DNA from: Mesostigma viride
Taxonomy: Eukaryota; Streptophyta; Mesostigmatophyceae; Mesostigmatales; Mesostigmataceae
Assembly: GCA_009746045.1 (NCBI GenBank)
Contig: RPFO01000253.1
Coordinates: forward strand, 1,624,888 to 1,688,887
DNA: 64,000 bases
Direction: 5' to 3'
The notes under the pieces were generated by a model that did not search any database, was not told where the DNA came from, and saw only the letters and a program-made list of their open reading frames with translations. Each line of letters starts with the position of its first letter. Positions within the stretch are counted from its first letter, which is position 1. Below, in pieces: positions 32,562-47,500 of the stretch. The position numbers and the translations under genes were made by a program.

Positions 32562-35500
32562 CATACATACATACATACATCCACCGAATTTGTTACGAAT
32601 TTGCAAGCATAAGGGTGAGCTTCTTCCAAAAATTGGCTCCGCCGTGGAGTTTCAACGGGCAAGTTGCAAACACGCACGTACTTGATTTAGCGTGCAACGG
32701 AGCCCCATGTTTGGCATTGATGCTCCTTCCTTCCCTCACCCCTTGCCTCCCTCCTTTTTACCCCCCACTTCCCCTGCCCTGCGGACCCCTTACCGGATAT
32801 GGACACGCAGCGCACTGCGAACAGTGCCGCTTCGGTGGCTTGCCAGTTGGTGGCCGCCTGCACCATGCAACATGGAATGTTTGGGTCGGAGATATCAAAG
32901 AATCAAGGTGTGTTGGATCGAAGGCCTGCACAGCAAGCTGCACCATCAAATCATTCCGGGTTATTCAACCTAACCTTTTTGCACAGCAACCATGGCCGCA
33001 CAAGCGCCACCGCATAGCGGAAGAGAGGCCGTGTAAGGTAATACACCACATGAGCCAACAAACGCCAGGCCGTGTCAGGTCATGCATGGCACGAGCCCAA
33101 AAGCCAGACCGTGGAAGGCAATACACCACATGAGCCCACAAAAGCCATGAGCTCACATGAACCGGTGGGTTGGAGTGCGAATATGTTGAACCAATGGGAG
33201 CAACGTGACTGAGAGGTAAGCGACCGCATCCATCCCCCTCCCCTGCACTGCACAGCGTCGAGATAGATACTGTCACCAAGATAGGCACGCCGGCAGCCAC
33301 CCCAGTACAGCAAGTGGGCTGAGCCCAGGGGTGGCTGCAATGCATCCGTGGGACCATTCAGGGACCGCAGCACCCAGCACTTCTCACCGCACTCCACACC
33401 ACAGCATTACCCACCGCTACCTTGCCATCCTCCCCGTGTTTTAGGAACCCTTTTGCCCGAGACCAGTACTGCTAGCTAGCTCCACGATGGAGAGCTGCGA
33501 GACAGTGTGCAGGAAAAGCCGACGAGTCATCACTGGCCTTCCCTGGTGCTCATCTGCAAGCGTCTATCCCACTCTTGTCTTTGAGCAGGACCGCTGCTCA
33601 TCTATTTTTTGAAGTGCACATTTGGAAGCAGCCACACACGCCCTCATGCAGACCCACCCACAACACGATCATGGCGCAGTTAACGTGTATGCTATCAAAC
33701 CCACCTGCAGCGCAGTGGTGGTCATGTGATATTTGATGCTATCAAACCCACCTGCAGCGCGGCGGTTATGTACTGCAGGTACTGTGACCGCAGCAGGCCG
33801 TACGCCGTGTCCAATATATCGGTCAGCACCTGCCGAGGCAAAGGGGGAGGTACCGGCGCATCGTGTGCGGGTGGCACGAGTGAGCTATGTCAATAGATGC
33901 GTCATCTGAAGAGAACTTGCATGACACGAGCATGGCATGAGCACAAGTACGACACGACTATGAAGTGAAGGAAAACAGGTAGGCACATGGCCCTCCACGC
34001 ACACCCCACACTAAAGCCCTGACGTAAGGCTGCAAGGAGGCATGGAGGCCACAGGGCTGAAACTACCAGGATCGCTGTCTTGTGATACCACAGATAGGGT
34101 GTTAAGGCCGCGCACTTGTTCCTGGAAGTGGTGAAAGGTGCCATAGCCACCACTTCTCTAGGGAAGGAGGGAGAGTTCTCTAGGGAGCTCTACAGGGAAG
34201 GATTCGCACTTCTGTCGGAAGCGGTGGAAGTTGCCCTGCTGTCTTCGTCACCAACAGCATGCCCTCACCAACAGCACGCCCTACCAACCGCAACATGTGC
34301 TCGCCAACAACAGCGCTAGGAGATAGGGGTCTAAACCCCTCATAACCATCACCACATTTAAGGCACCCTGACCACAGTTAGGGCACCCCACCTGTTCCCG
34401 GAATCGGTGGAAGCTGTCCTCATCCATATCCCCCACGTGCTCCGCCCAGCAGGTGAAGCCCTCCGGGTACATGGCGTGCCGCAGCAGTGCGTGCTGGCAG
34501 ACGCCACACAGATGCCGGACCAAGAAGCAGCCAAAGTCATCACCACAGACGAGAAAGGCAAGAAAGAACGCCACTTGAGTCTGGGGTTGGAGACACTCCG
34601 GTAGGTTGGCCAGTCAGGCTTTGGCCCAGGCTCAAAAGCACGCAGGAAGGTTGGCCGATCAAGCTTTGGCTCAACTTCAATGGCTCCCAGATTGAGGCGA
34701 AAACGAGGCAGGGAGCACTTCAAATTCCATGGAACTCGACCCCACAGATGGCGTGAAGCCATGGGAAAGAGTAAATGGTATCCACACTTAGGAAACAGCT
34801 GTGTAAATACTGTCTATTTAAGAACCATGATTCTGTAAAAATGTGCGGACAAGGAAATATCTCCCAAAGCCCTCCGCACGACGCCATACCGGATGCCGTC
34901 AATTCCTCGACTAGCACCTGCCACCCAAACGCCCCAACCGCTTTATATCAGCTGCTGCCAGCCACCCCCCACCCAGAGCCAACTGCACAGGGAAGTTACC
35001 AGCGACCCTGCGGTTCACTTCCCGTGCTTACCCGATCAAGCAGCGATGCAGTGTGAGCTAGTATGCCGTATTATACGGTACACACGCCGTATTATACAAT
35101 ACCGGGGGGGGGGGAGTTGGCGTATTGCCGCATTGCGTATAATAGACGTATGATACGTGTATGATCCGCAATACGGCGATACGCCGAGGTTTGGCCGTAT
35201 TGCCGTATTGCCGTAGTAGCTCACACTGACTGCAGCGTCCCCCCAACCCCACCCCCCCAAAACACAAAACCTTACCTGCAGCAGCCGGACATACAGCGGC
35301 CCCTGCAGGTGGTGCGGCCGCGCCGCCACAGGGACCGTGTTGAGCGCCGCAAAGTAATCCACCGCCACCTCCACGACCCCCGTGTCCTCGAGGCACGCGC
35401 AGCGCAGGACCAGCTCCGTGAGGGCCAGCGTGTCGGGGTTGCCAGACGCCAGAAGCTCCGTGCATGACTCCGCAATCGCCAGCGCCACCCGCGACAGCCC

Positions 35501-38500
35501 CATCGCGAGAACCTCCAGCTCTATCTTTTGCCCCCCGCCACCGCTGTGCCCGCCCATCGTCCCCCCCATGGATGACAGCACCGCACCCTGCCCTGTAGCG
35601 GTCGTGCGGCCCGTGGGTAGGGTGGCGGAAGACGGATGATGGGTGCCCTCGGGTGACAGGCGCCAACCCTGCGCGACCACGCGGCGGGAGACCTCCAGCG
35701 CGGCGGCATCCTCGGTGGCAGGGTCTGCGCGCGTGCCGGCGCCAGGTGTCAGCAGCTCGACGAGCACATCGACCGATGCCGCAAACAGGTCGCCGTTGTC
35801 CTCGCTGTCGGGTGGGCGGGTGGGTGGGTGAGGGAGAGATTGGTTGGTTGGGGGGAAGGGGGGGGTCAGGGGGCGGGGGTGGGCCAATGGGTGTGTGGGG
35901 TGAGGGGTTTGCATGTGTGGGTAGGGGTAGGGGGGGGGGGGGGGGACGGGGGTAAGGGGGGGGGGACGAATGGGGGGGGGCAGTCCGGGGAATATTAGGA
36001 GAATAGAAAAAAGCGCAGAAGAGGGTTGCCCCCGGCAACCATGGGCGAGCAGGATAATGAAGTGGAGCACATGTGGCAGAGGGGAAGAGAAGAGTTGCAA
36101 TGGTAAAGAAGGGATGGAAAAAGGAACGGAATGAGGCTGCGAGTGGCAAGAAGAAGCAACAGGAGGGGCAAGAGGAGAGGTGACATACGAACAGCCTTGG
36201 CGCTCCACACCCGATATGGCAGCATAAAAAAGCACCACGCCCAACAGGCGCCACAACCCCCCCCACACGAAATGGCAGCATCAACAAGTTACCCCAAAGA
36301 ACAGGGCAGTATCAATGACAGGTTGCCTCACCCTAAAACACCCAAAGGCGAACACCTCGGAAATCGGTTGCCTTCTCACATTCTGGCCCACAGCTCGGGT
36401 GAAAGAAAAGGTTGCGCACCCACAACACACACATACACAAGGAGGGCCACCGCGTGCTATCATGTGTGCCTCACGAGCATGTGAGTGCCTAACGCTGCCA
36501 TTTCATAGCCCCACACCGGCGTGCATATCCAAGGCATACCGTGCCCCCTATCCCCCACCCCCCACCCACCCGAGCAAGGCCCTAGTAAGGCATGTTGTGC
36601 CCCCACCCCCCCGCGTACCCGAGCAAGGCCACCACGAGCGTGAACAGGGCCGGCTGGCCCGCGTACATCTGCCCGGCCGTCAGCAGCGAGCTGCCGCCAC
36701 CTGAGTACTCGAGCTTGAGCCAGGCGAGCAGGCAGCGCAGCGCGCCACAGCGGCAGCCGACTGTGTGGCTGCTGCCACCCGTGGCACTAGAGAGATCGCC
36801 TGGGGCCCCTGGTGTGCTGCCCCCTCCCAGCTGGCTCAGCACCGCCTGCGTGACGATAAAGATGAGAGGGACATGTACGGTGGATGGGGAGGATAGCAGA
36901 GGCATTGTTTACCTGGGAGCGCGAAATTATGCGGTGGATAAGCATGGCGTGCAATGACTAAACGGGATCGAAGGGAAAATAGCAGTACATGCTGGCTATG
37001 CATGGTGTACGGGGCTATTGTTAGCCATGGTGCGATCCCTAGGGCATGCACTATACAGCTGCAAGTACTTATTTACTTAACTACACAGCTGGCGCAACAT
37101 ACGATGGCATGGGAGAGCGAAACATGCGGCGGATGAACATGGCATGCACGTCGCACGGTCAAGGAGACATCGGGTAGGGGCGCGTGAGCAAAGAGAAGAG
37201 CATAGGCAAGGACGGGGCTGAACGATACTAGGGTGGCCGTGGCCTCTGGTGGCCGTGGCCAATCAGCAGCGAGATATTTGGCCCGTATTGTCGGACCATG
37301 CGGCCGACAGTGGCCAAGTGTGCACAGCAAGCACCGCCTCAGCAATACAGAAACATTACAGACATTCCAACAAGTGGCGGTACAGCCAAACAAGGCTAAA
37401 CAAAATCAAAATATCTATAACTAATTATACCTAGACAAGGTGGAAACCAACATGAGGCGAAGCAAACCCTAATAGAGACACCAAGACCGAACCTCGGCGT
37501 TCATGTCGTAGCTTGGACAAACACACCTAAAACACACAAAAACACACAAACAAGCCCAAACCACACACAAACACGACCAAACCACACACAAACACACACA
37601 AAAAAGCCCAAACCATACAGATACACAGACACACAGACACACAGACACACAGACACACAGACACACAGACACACAGACACACAGACACACAGACACACAG
37701 ACACACAGACACACAGACACACAGACACACAGACACACAGACACACAGACACACAGACACACAGACACACAGACACACAGACACACAGACACACAGACAC
37801 ACAGACACACAGACACACAGACACACAGACACACAGACACACAGACACACAGACACACAGACACACAGACACACAGACACACAGACACACAGACACACAG
37901 ACACACAGACACACAGACACACAGACACACAGACACACAGACACACAGACACACAGACACACAGACACACAGACACACAGACACACAGACACACAGACAC
38001 ACAGACACACAGACAGACACACAGACACACAGACACACAGACACACAGACACACAGACACACAGACACACAGACACACAGACACACAGACACACAGACAC
38101 ACAGACACACAGACACACAGACACACAGACACACAGACACACAGACACACAGACACACAGACACACAGACACACAGACACACAGACACACAGACACACAG
38201 ACACACAGACACACAGACACACAGACACACAGACACACAGACACACAGACACACAGACACACAGACACACAGACACACAGACACACAGACACACAGACAC
38301 ACAGACACACAGACACACAGACACACAGACACACAGACACACAGACACACAGACACACAGACACACAGACACACAGACACACAGACACACAGACACACAG
38401 ACACACAGACACACAGACACACAGACACACAGACACACAGACACACAGACACACAGACACACAGACACACAGACACACAGACACACAGACACACAGACAC

Positions 38501-41500
38501 ACAGACACACAGACACACAGACACACAGACACACAGACACACAGACACACAGACACACAGACACACAGACACACAGACACACAGACACACAGACACACAG
38601 ACACACAGACACACAGACACACAGACACACAGACACACAGACACACAGACACACAGACACACAGACACACAGACACACAGACACACAGACACACAGACAC
38701 ACAGACACACAGACACACAGACACACAGACACACAGACACACAGACACACAGACACACAGACACACAGACACACAGACACACAGACACACAGACACACAG
38801 ACACACAGACACACAGACACACAGACACACAGACACACAGACACACAGACACACAGACACACAGACACACAGACACACAGACACACAGACACACAGACAC
38901 ACAGACACACAGACACACAGACACACAGACACACAGACACACAGACACACAGACACACAGACACACAGACACACAGACACACAGACACACAGACACACAG
39001 ACACACAGACACACAGACACACAGACACACAGACACACAGACACACAGACACACAGACACACAGACACACAGACACACAGACACACAGACACACAGACAC
39101 ACAGACACACAGACACACAGACACACAGACACACAGACACACAGACACACAGACACACAGACACACAGACACACAGACACACAGACACACAGACACACAG
39201 ACACACAGACACACAGACACACAGACACACAGACACACAGACACACAGACACACAGACACACACACACACACACAGACACACAGACACACAGACACACAG
39301 ACACACAGACACACAGACACACAGACACACAGACACACAGACACACAGACACACAGACACACAGACACACAGACACACAGACACACAGACACAGACACAC
39401 AGACACACAGACACACAGACACACAGACACACAGACACACAGACACACAGACACACAGACACACAGACACACAGACACACAGACACACAGACACACAGAC
39501 ACACAGACACACAGACACACAGACACACAGACACACAGACACACAGACACACAGACACACAGACACACAGACACACAGACACACAGACACACAGACACAC
39601 AGACACACAGACACACAGACACACAGACACACAGACACACAGACACACAGACACACAGACACACAGACACACAGACACACAGACACACAGACACACAGAC
39701 ACACAGACAGACACACAGACACACAGACACACAGACACACAGACACACAGACACACAGACACACAGACACACAGACACACAGACACACAGACACACAGAC
39801 ACACAGACACACAGACACACAGACACACAGACACACAGACACACAGACACACAGACACACAGACACACAGACACACAGACACACAGACACACAGACACAC
39901 AGACACACAGACACACAGACACACAGACACACAGACACACAGACACACAGACACACAGACACACAGACACACAGACACACAGACACACAGACACACAGAC
40001 ACACAGACACACAGACACACAGACACACAGACACACAGACACACAGACACACAGACACACAGACACACAGACACACAGACACACAGACACACAGACACAC
40101 AGACACACAGACACACAGACACACAGACACACAGACACACAGACACACAGACACACAGACACACAGACACACAGACACACAGACACACAGACACACAGAC
40201 ACACAGACACACAGACACACAGACACACAGACACACAGACACACAGACACACAGACACACAGACACACAGACACACAGACACACAGACACACAGACACAC
40301 AGACACACAGACACACAGACACACAGACACACAGACACACAGACACACAGACACACAGACACACAGACACACAGACACACAGACACACAGACACACAGAC
40401 ACACAGACACACAGACACACAGACACACAGACACACAGACACACAGACACACAGACACACAGACACACAGACACACAGACACACAGACACACAGACACAC
40501 AGACACACAGACACACAGACACACAGACACACAGACACACAGACACACAGACACACAGACACACAGACACACAGACACACAGACACACAGACACACAGAC
40601 ACACACACACACAGACACACAGACACACAGACACACAGACACACAGACACACAGACACACAGACACACAGACACACAGACACACAGACACACAGACACAC
40701 AGACACACAGACACACAGACACACAGACACACAGACACACAGACACACAGACACACAGACACACAGACACACAGACACACAGACACACAGACACACAGAC
40801 ACACAGACACACAGACACACAGACACACAGACACACAGACACACAGACACACAGACACACAGACACACAGACACACAGACACACAGACACACAGACACAC
40901 AGACACACAGACACACAGACACACAGACACACAGACACACAGACACACAGACACACAGACACACAGACACACAGACACACAGACACACAGACACACAGAC
41001 ACACAGACACACAGACACACAGACACACAGACACACAGACACACAGACACACAGACACACAGACACACAGACACACAGACACACAGACACACAGACACAC
41101 AGACACACAGACACACAGACACACAGACACACAGACACACAGACACACAGACACACAGACACACAGACACACAGACACACAGACACACAGACACACAGAC
41201 ACACAGACACACAGACACACAGACACACAGACACACAGACACACAGACACACAGACACACAGACACACAGACAGACAGACACACAGACACACAGACACAC
41301 AGACACACAGACACACAGACACACAGACACACAGACACACAGACACACAGACACACAGACACACAGACACACAGACACACAGACACACAGACACACAGAC
41401 ACACAGACACACAGACACACAGACACACAGACACACAGACACACAGACACAGACACACAGACACACAGACACACAGACACACAGACACACAGACACACAG

Positions 41501-44500
41501 ACACACAGACACACAGACACACAGACACACAGACACACAGACACACAGACACACAGACACACAGACACACAGACACACAGACACACAGACACACAGACAC
41601 ACAGACACACAGACACACAGACACACAGACACACAGACACACAGACACACAGACACACAGACACACAGACACACAGACACACAGACACACAGACACACAG
41701 ACACACAGACACACAGACACACAGACACACAGACACACAGACACACAGACACACAGACACACAGACACACAGACACACAGACACACAGACACACAGACAC
41801 ACAGACACACAGACACACAGACACACAGACACACAGACACACAGACACACAGACACACAGACACACAGACACACAGACACACAGACACACAGACACACAG
41901 ACACACAGACACACAGACACACAGACACACAGACACACAGACACACAGACACACAGACACACAGACACACAGACACACAGACACACAGACACACAGACAC
42001 ACAGACACACAGACACACAGACACACAGACACACAGACACACAGACACACAGACACACAGACACACAGACACACAGACACACAGACACACAGACACACAG
42101 ACACACAGACACACAGACACACAGACACACAGACACACAGACACACAGACACACAGACACACAGACACACAGACACACAGACACACAGACACACAGACAC
42201 ACAGACACACAGACACACAGACACACAGACACACAGACACACAGACACACAGACACACAGACACACAGACACACAGACACACAGACACACAGACACACAG
42301 ACACACAGACACACAGACACACAGACACACAGACACACAGACACACAGACACACAGACACACAGACACACAGACACACAGACACACAGACACACAGACAC
42401 ACAGACACACAGACACACAGACACACAGACACACAGACACACAGACACACAGACACACAGACACACAGACACACAGACACACAGACACACAGACACACAG
42501 ACACACAGACACACAGACACACAGACACACAGACACACAGACACACAGACACACAGACACACAGACACACAGACACACAGACACACAGACACACAGACAC
42601 ACAGACACACAGACACACAGACACACAGACACACAGACACACAGACACACAGACACACAGACACACAGACACACAGACACACAGACACACAGACACACAG
42701 ACACACAGACACACAGACACACAGACACACAGACACACAGACACACAGACACACAGACACACAGACACACAGACACACAGACACACAGACACACAGACAC
42801 ACAGACACACAGACACACAGACACACAGACACACAGACACACAGACACACAGACACACAGACACACAGACACACAGACACACAGACACACAGACACACAG
42901 ACACACAGACACACAGACACACAGACACACAGACACACAGACACACAGACACACAGACACACAGACACACAGACACACAGACACACAGACACACAGACAC
43001 ACAGACACACAGACACACAGACACACAGACACACAGACACACAGACACACAGACACACAGACACACAGACACACAGACACACAGACACACAGACACACAG
43101 ACACACAGACACACAGACACACAGACACACAGACACACAGACACACAGACACACAGACAGACACACAGACACACAGACACACAGACACACAGACACACAG
43201 ACACACAGACACACAGACACACAGACACACAGACACACAGACACACAGACACACAGACACACAGACACACAGACACACAGACACACAGACACACAGACAC
43301 ACAGACACACAGACACACAGACACACAGACACACAGACACACAGACACACAGACACACAGACACACAGACACACAGACACACAGACACACAGACACACAG
43401 ACACACAGACACACAGACACACAGACACACAGACACACAGACACACAGACACACAGACACACAGACACACAGACACACAGACACACAGACACACAGACAC
43501 ACAGACACACAGACACACAGACACACAGACACACAGACACACAGACACACAGACACACAGACACACAGACACACAGACACACAGACACACAGACACACAG
43601 ACACACAGACACACAGACACACAGACACACAGACACACAGACACACAGACACACAGACACACAGACACACAGACACACAGACACACAGACACACAGACAC
43701 ACAGACACACAGACACACAGACACACAGACACACAGACACACAGACACACAGACACACAGACACACAGACACACAGACACACAGACACACAGACACACAG
43801 ACACACAGACACACAGACACACAGACACACAGACACACAGACACACAGACACACAGACACACAGACACACAGACACACAGACACACAGACACACAGACAC
43901 ACAGACACACAGACACACAGACACACAGACACACAGACACACAGACACACAGACACACAGACACACAGACACACAGACACACAGACACACAGACACACAG
44001 ACACACAGACACACAGACACACAGACACACAGACACACAGACACACAGACACACAGACACACAGACACACAGACACACAGACACACAGACACACAGACAC
44101 ACAGACACACAGACACACAGACACACAGACACACAGACACACAGACACACAGACACACAGACACACAGACACACAGACACACAGACACACAGACACACAG
44201 ACACACAGACACACAGACACACAGACACACAGACACACAGACACACAGACACACAGACACACAGACACACAGACACACAGACACACAGACACACAGACAC
44301 ACAGACACACAGACACACAGACACACAGACACACAGACACACAGACACACAGACACACAGACACACAGACACACAGACACACAGACACACAGACACACAG
44401 ACACACAGACACACAGACACACAGACACACAGACACACAGACACACAGACACACAGACACACAGACACACAGACACACAGACACACAGACACACAGACAC

Positions 44501-47500
44501 ACAGACACACAGACACACAGACACACAGACACACAGACACACAGACACACAGACACACAGACACACAGACACACAGACACACAGACACACAGACACACAG
44601 ACACACAGACACACAGACACACAGACACACAGACACACAGACACACAGACACACAGACACACAGACACACAGACACACAGACACACAGACACACAGACAC
44701 ACAGACACACAGACACACAGACACACAGACACACAGACACACAGACACACAGACACACAGACACACAGACACACAGACACACAGACACACAGACACACAG
44801 ACACACAGACACACAGACACACAGACACACAGACACACAGACACACAGACACACAGACACACAGACACACAGACACACAGACACACAGACACACAGACAC
44901 ACAGACACACAGACACACAGACACACAGACACACAGACACACAGACACACAGACACACAGACACACAGACACACAGACACACAGACACACAGACACACAG
45001 ACACACAGACACACAGACACACAGACACACAGACACACAGACACACAGACACACAGACACACAGACACACAGACACACAGACACACAGACACACAGACAG
45101 ACACACAGACACACAGACACACAGACACACAGACACACAGACACACAGACACACAGACACACAGACACACAGACACACAGACACACAGACACACAGACAC
45201 ACAGACACACAGACACACAGACACACAGACACACAGACACACAGACACACAGACACACAGACACACAGACACACAGACACACAGACACACAGACACACAG
45301 ACACACAGACACACAGACACACAGACACACAGACACACAGACACACAGACACACAGACACACAGACACACAGACACACAGACACACAGACACACAGACAC
45401 ACAGACACACAGACACACAGACACGCCCAAACACACACACAAACACGCCCAAAACGCACACAAACCCACACAAACACACACAAACACACACAAACACACA
45501 CAAACACACACAAACACACACAAACACACACAAACGCACACAAACCCACACAAACACACACAACCACACACAACCACACACAACCACACAAACACACACA
45601 AACACACACAAACACACACAAACACACACAAACACACACAAACACACACAAACACCCACAAACACGCACAAACACGCACAAACACGCGCAAACACACACA
45701 AACACCCACAAACACGCACAAACACGCACAAACACGCGCAAACACACACAAACACGAACAAACACGCACAACCAGCCTTTGTCATTCTCGTCACTGAATT
45801 GCCGATACGTCCCATACTGAAATAGGATACTGAAAAATGATACTGGAAAATGATACTGAATGGGCCGATACATCCAATACCAGCACTGGGCATGTCTTAC
45901 ATGCCATCAACCATCTCATTCTAGCCCCCGCCATCACCGCCCCCCCTTCCACACATACACACAGCCACATCCCCTGCATGCACCATGGCCAGCATGCCAC
46001 CGCCCATACACACAAAGAATAGTAGCAATATTCATAATAATCACACCTGCACCATGGCTAGCACCTCCACCGCTCGCGTTGCCATTGCCGCCACCAGTGG
46101 CTGCCTCCGCGATCGATCCATGGTCTCCGCCTCCATTGCCAGCGCCTCCAACAACTCCATCGATAGAGTGGTGGCCGCCAGCGAAGTCCGACTCTCCGGT
46201 GTGGCAGCATGCGCGGCCGCGGCGGCGGGCCCCAGGTGGGCTTGCGCGAGGGCGAGCGCCTGAGTGACAAATTGCAGCATCAGCGGTGGGCCCGAGTGGG
46301 ACGCGATCGCCCCTAACATCAGGCACAGGCGCTTCGCCACCAGGGGGGCCAGAGGGGCGGGGCCCTGCAAGGAAAAGGGGGCAGGGGGCAAGTTTTAGAG
46401 GGCAGCATTTTTTTAGGGGGTGAAGAGCATGCTAGTTGATGTGGATAAGTGTGGATGGGGGGCAGGGTCCAACCAGGAGCACATCATGCTCCACACGGCG
46501 TCATCAGGCGAACCTCCCCTCCTCCCCTCCTCCCCTCCTCCCCTCCTCCCCTCCTCCCCTCCTCCTCCCCTCCTCCCCTCCTCCCCTCCTCCCCTCCTCC
46601 CTCTCCCCTCCTCCCTCCTCCCCTCCTCCCCTCCTCCCCTCCTCCCCTCCTCCCCTCCTCCCCTCCTCCCCTCCTCCCCCTCCCCTCCTCCCCTCCTCCC
46701 TCCTCCCCCCTCCCCTCCTCCCCTCCTCCCTCCTCCCCTCCTCCCCTCCTCCCCTCCTCCCTCCTCCCCTCCTCCCCTCCTCCCCTCCTCCCCTCCTCCC
46801 CTCCTCCCCTCCTCCCCTCCTCCCCTCCTCCCTCCTCCCCTCCTCCCCTCCTCCCCTCCTCCCCTCCTCCCCTCCTCCCCTCCTCCCCTCCTCCCTCCTC
46901 CCCTCCTCCCCTCCTCCCCTCCTCCCCTCCTCCCCTCCTCCCCTCCTCCCCTCCTCCCCTCCTCCCCTCCTCCCCTCCTCCCCCTCCCCTCCCCTCCTCC
47001 CCTCCTCCCCTCCTCCCCTCCTCCCCTCCTCCCCTCCTCCCCTCCTCCCCCTCCCCCCTCCCCTCCTCCCCTCCTCCCCTCCTCCCCTCCTCCCTCCTCC
47101 CCTCCTCCATGTCATCCCACGAGCCCTCCCCCCTGTGGTTAAGACAGAGATGACGAAAGAACCAAACCATAAGCTGATCACCATCCACCACACCGTAACA
47201 TCCCTCAATGTTAGGCACAGCCTATAAATACTCACCTTCAGGCGCACCTCACCAACAATCCTATCCCTCACCATCCCTCACCATCCCTCACCATCAGGCG
47301 CGTGGACTCGGTGGCGGTTGCCTTCAGCTCCTCCGTGATTTGAGTAGTATCACCCTCCGTCACCAAATGGCACACGTATCGCTTCTCCCCCTATTTCTAT
47401 CATTTCTCACCATCCGTGCGCGGACACGGGGGCAGAGAGCGCGTCTCGTTCCTGGTTCGAGTACTACCATCCGTCACCACAAGGCTCGAGCATCCTTTCT

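Noticed and set aside
37469-45893. Three frames of 2766-2790 codons on the - strand (CVSVCLCV repeats)
   Set aside because: All three frames of the same (ACACACAG)n array are open, so the frames carry no coding information.
46420-47274. Pro/Ser/Leu and Gly/Glu/Arg frames of 234-263 codons
   Set aside because: (CCTCCCCT)n array in transportin intron 2.
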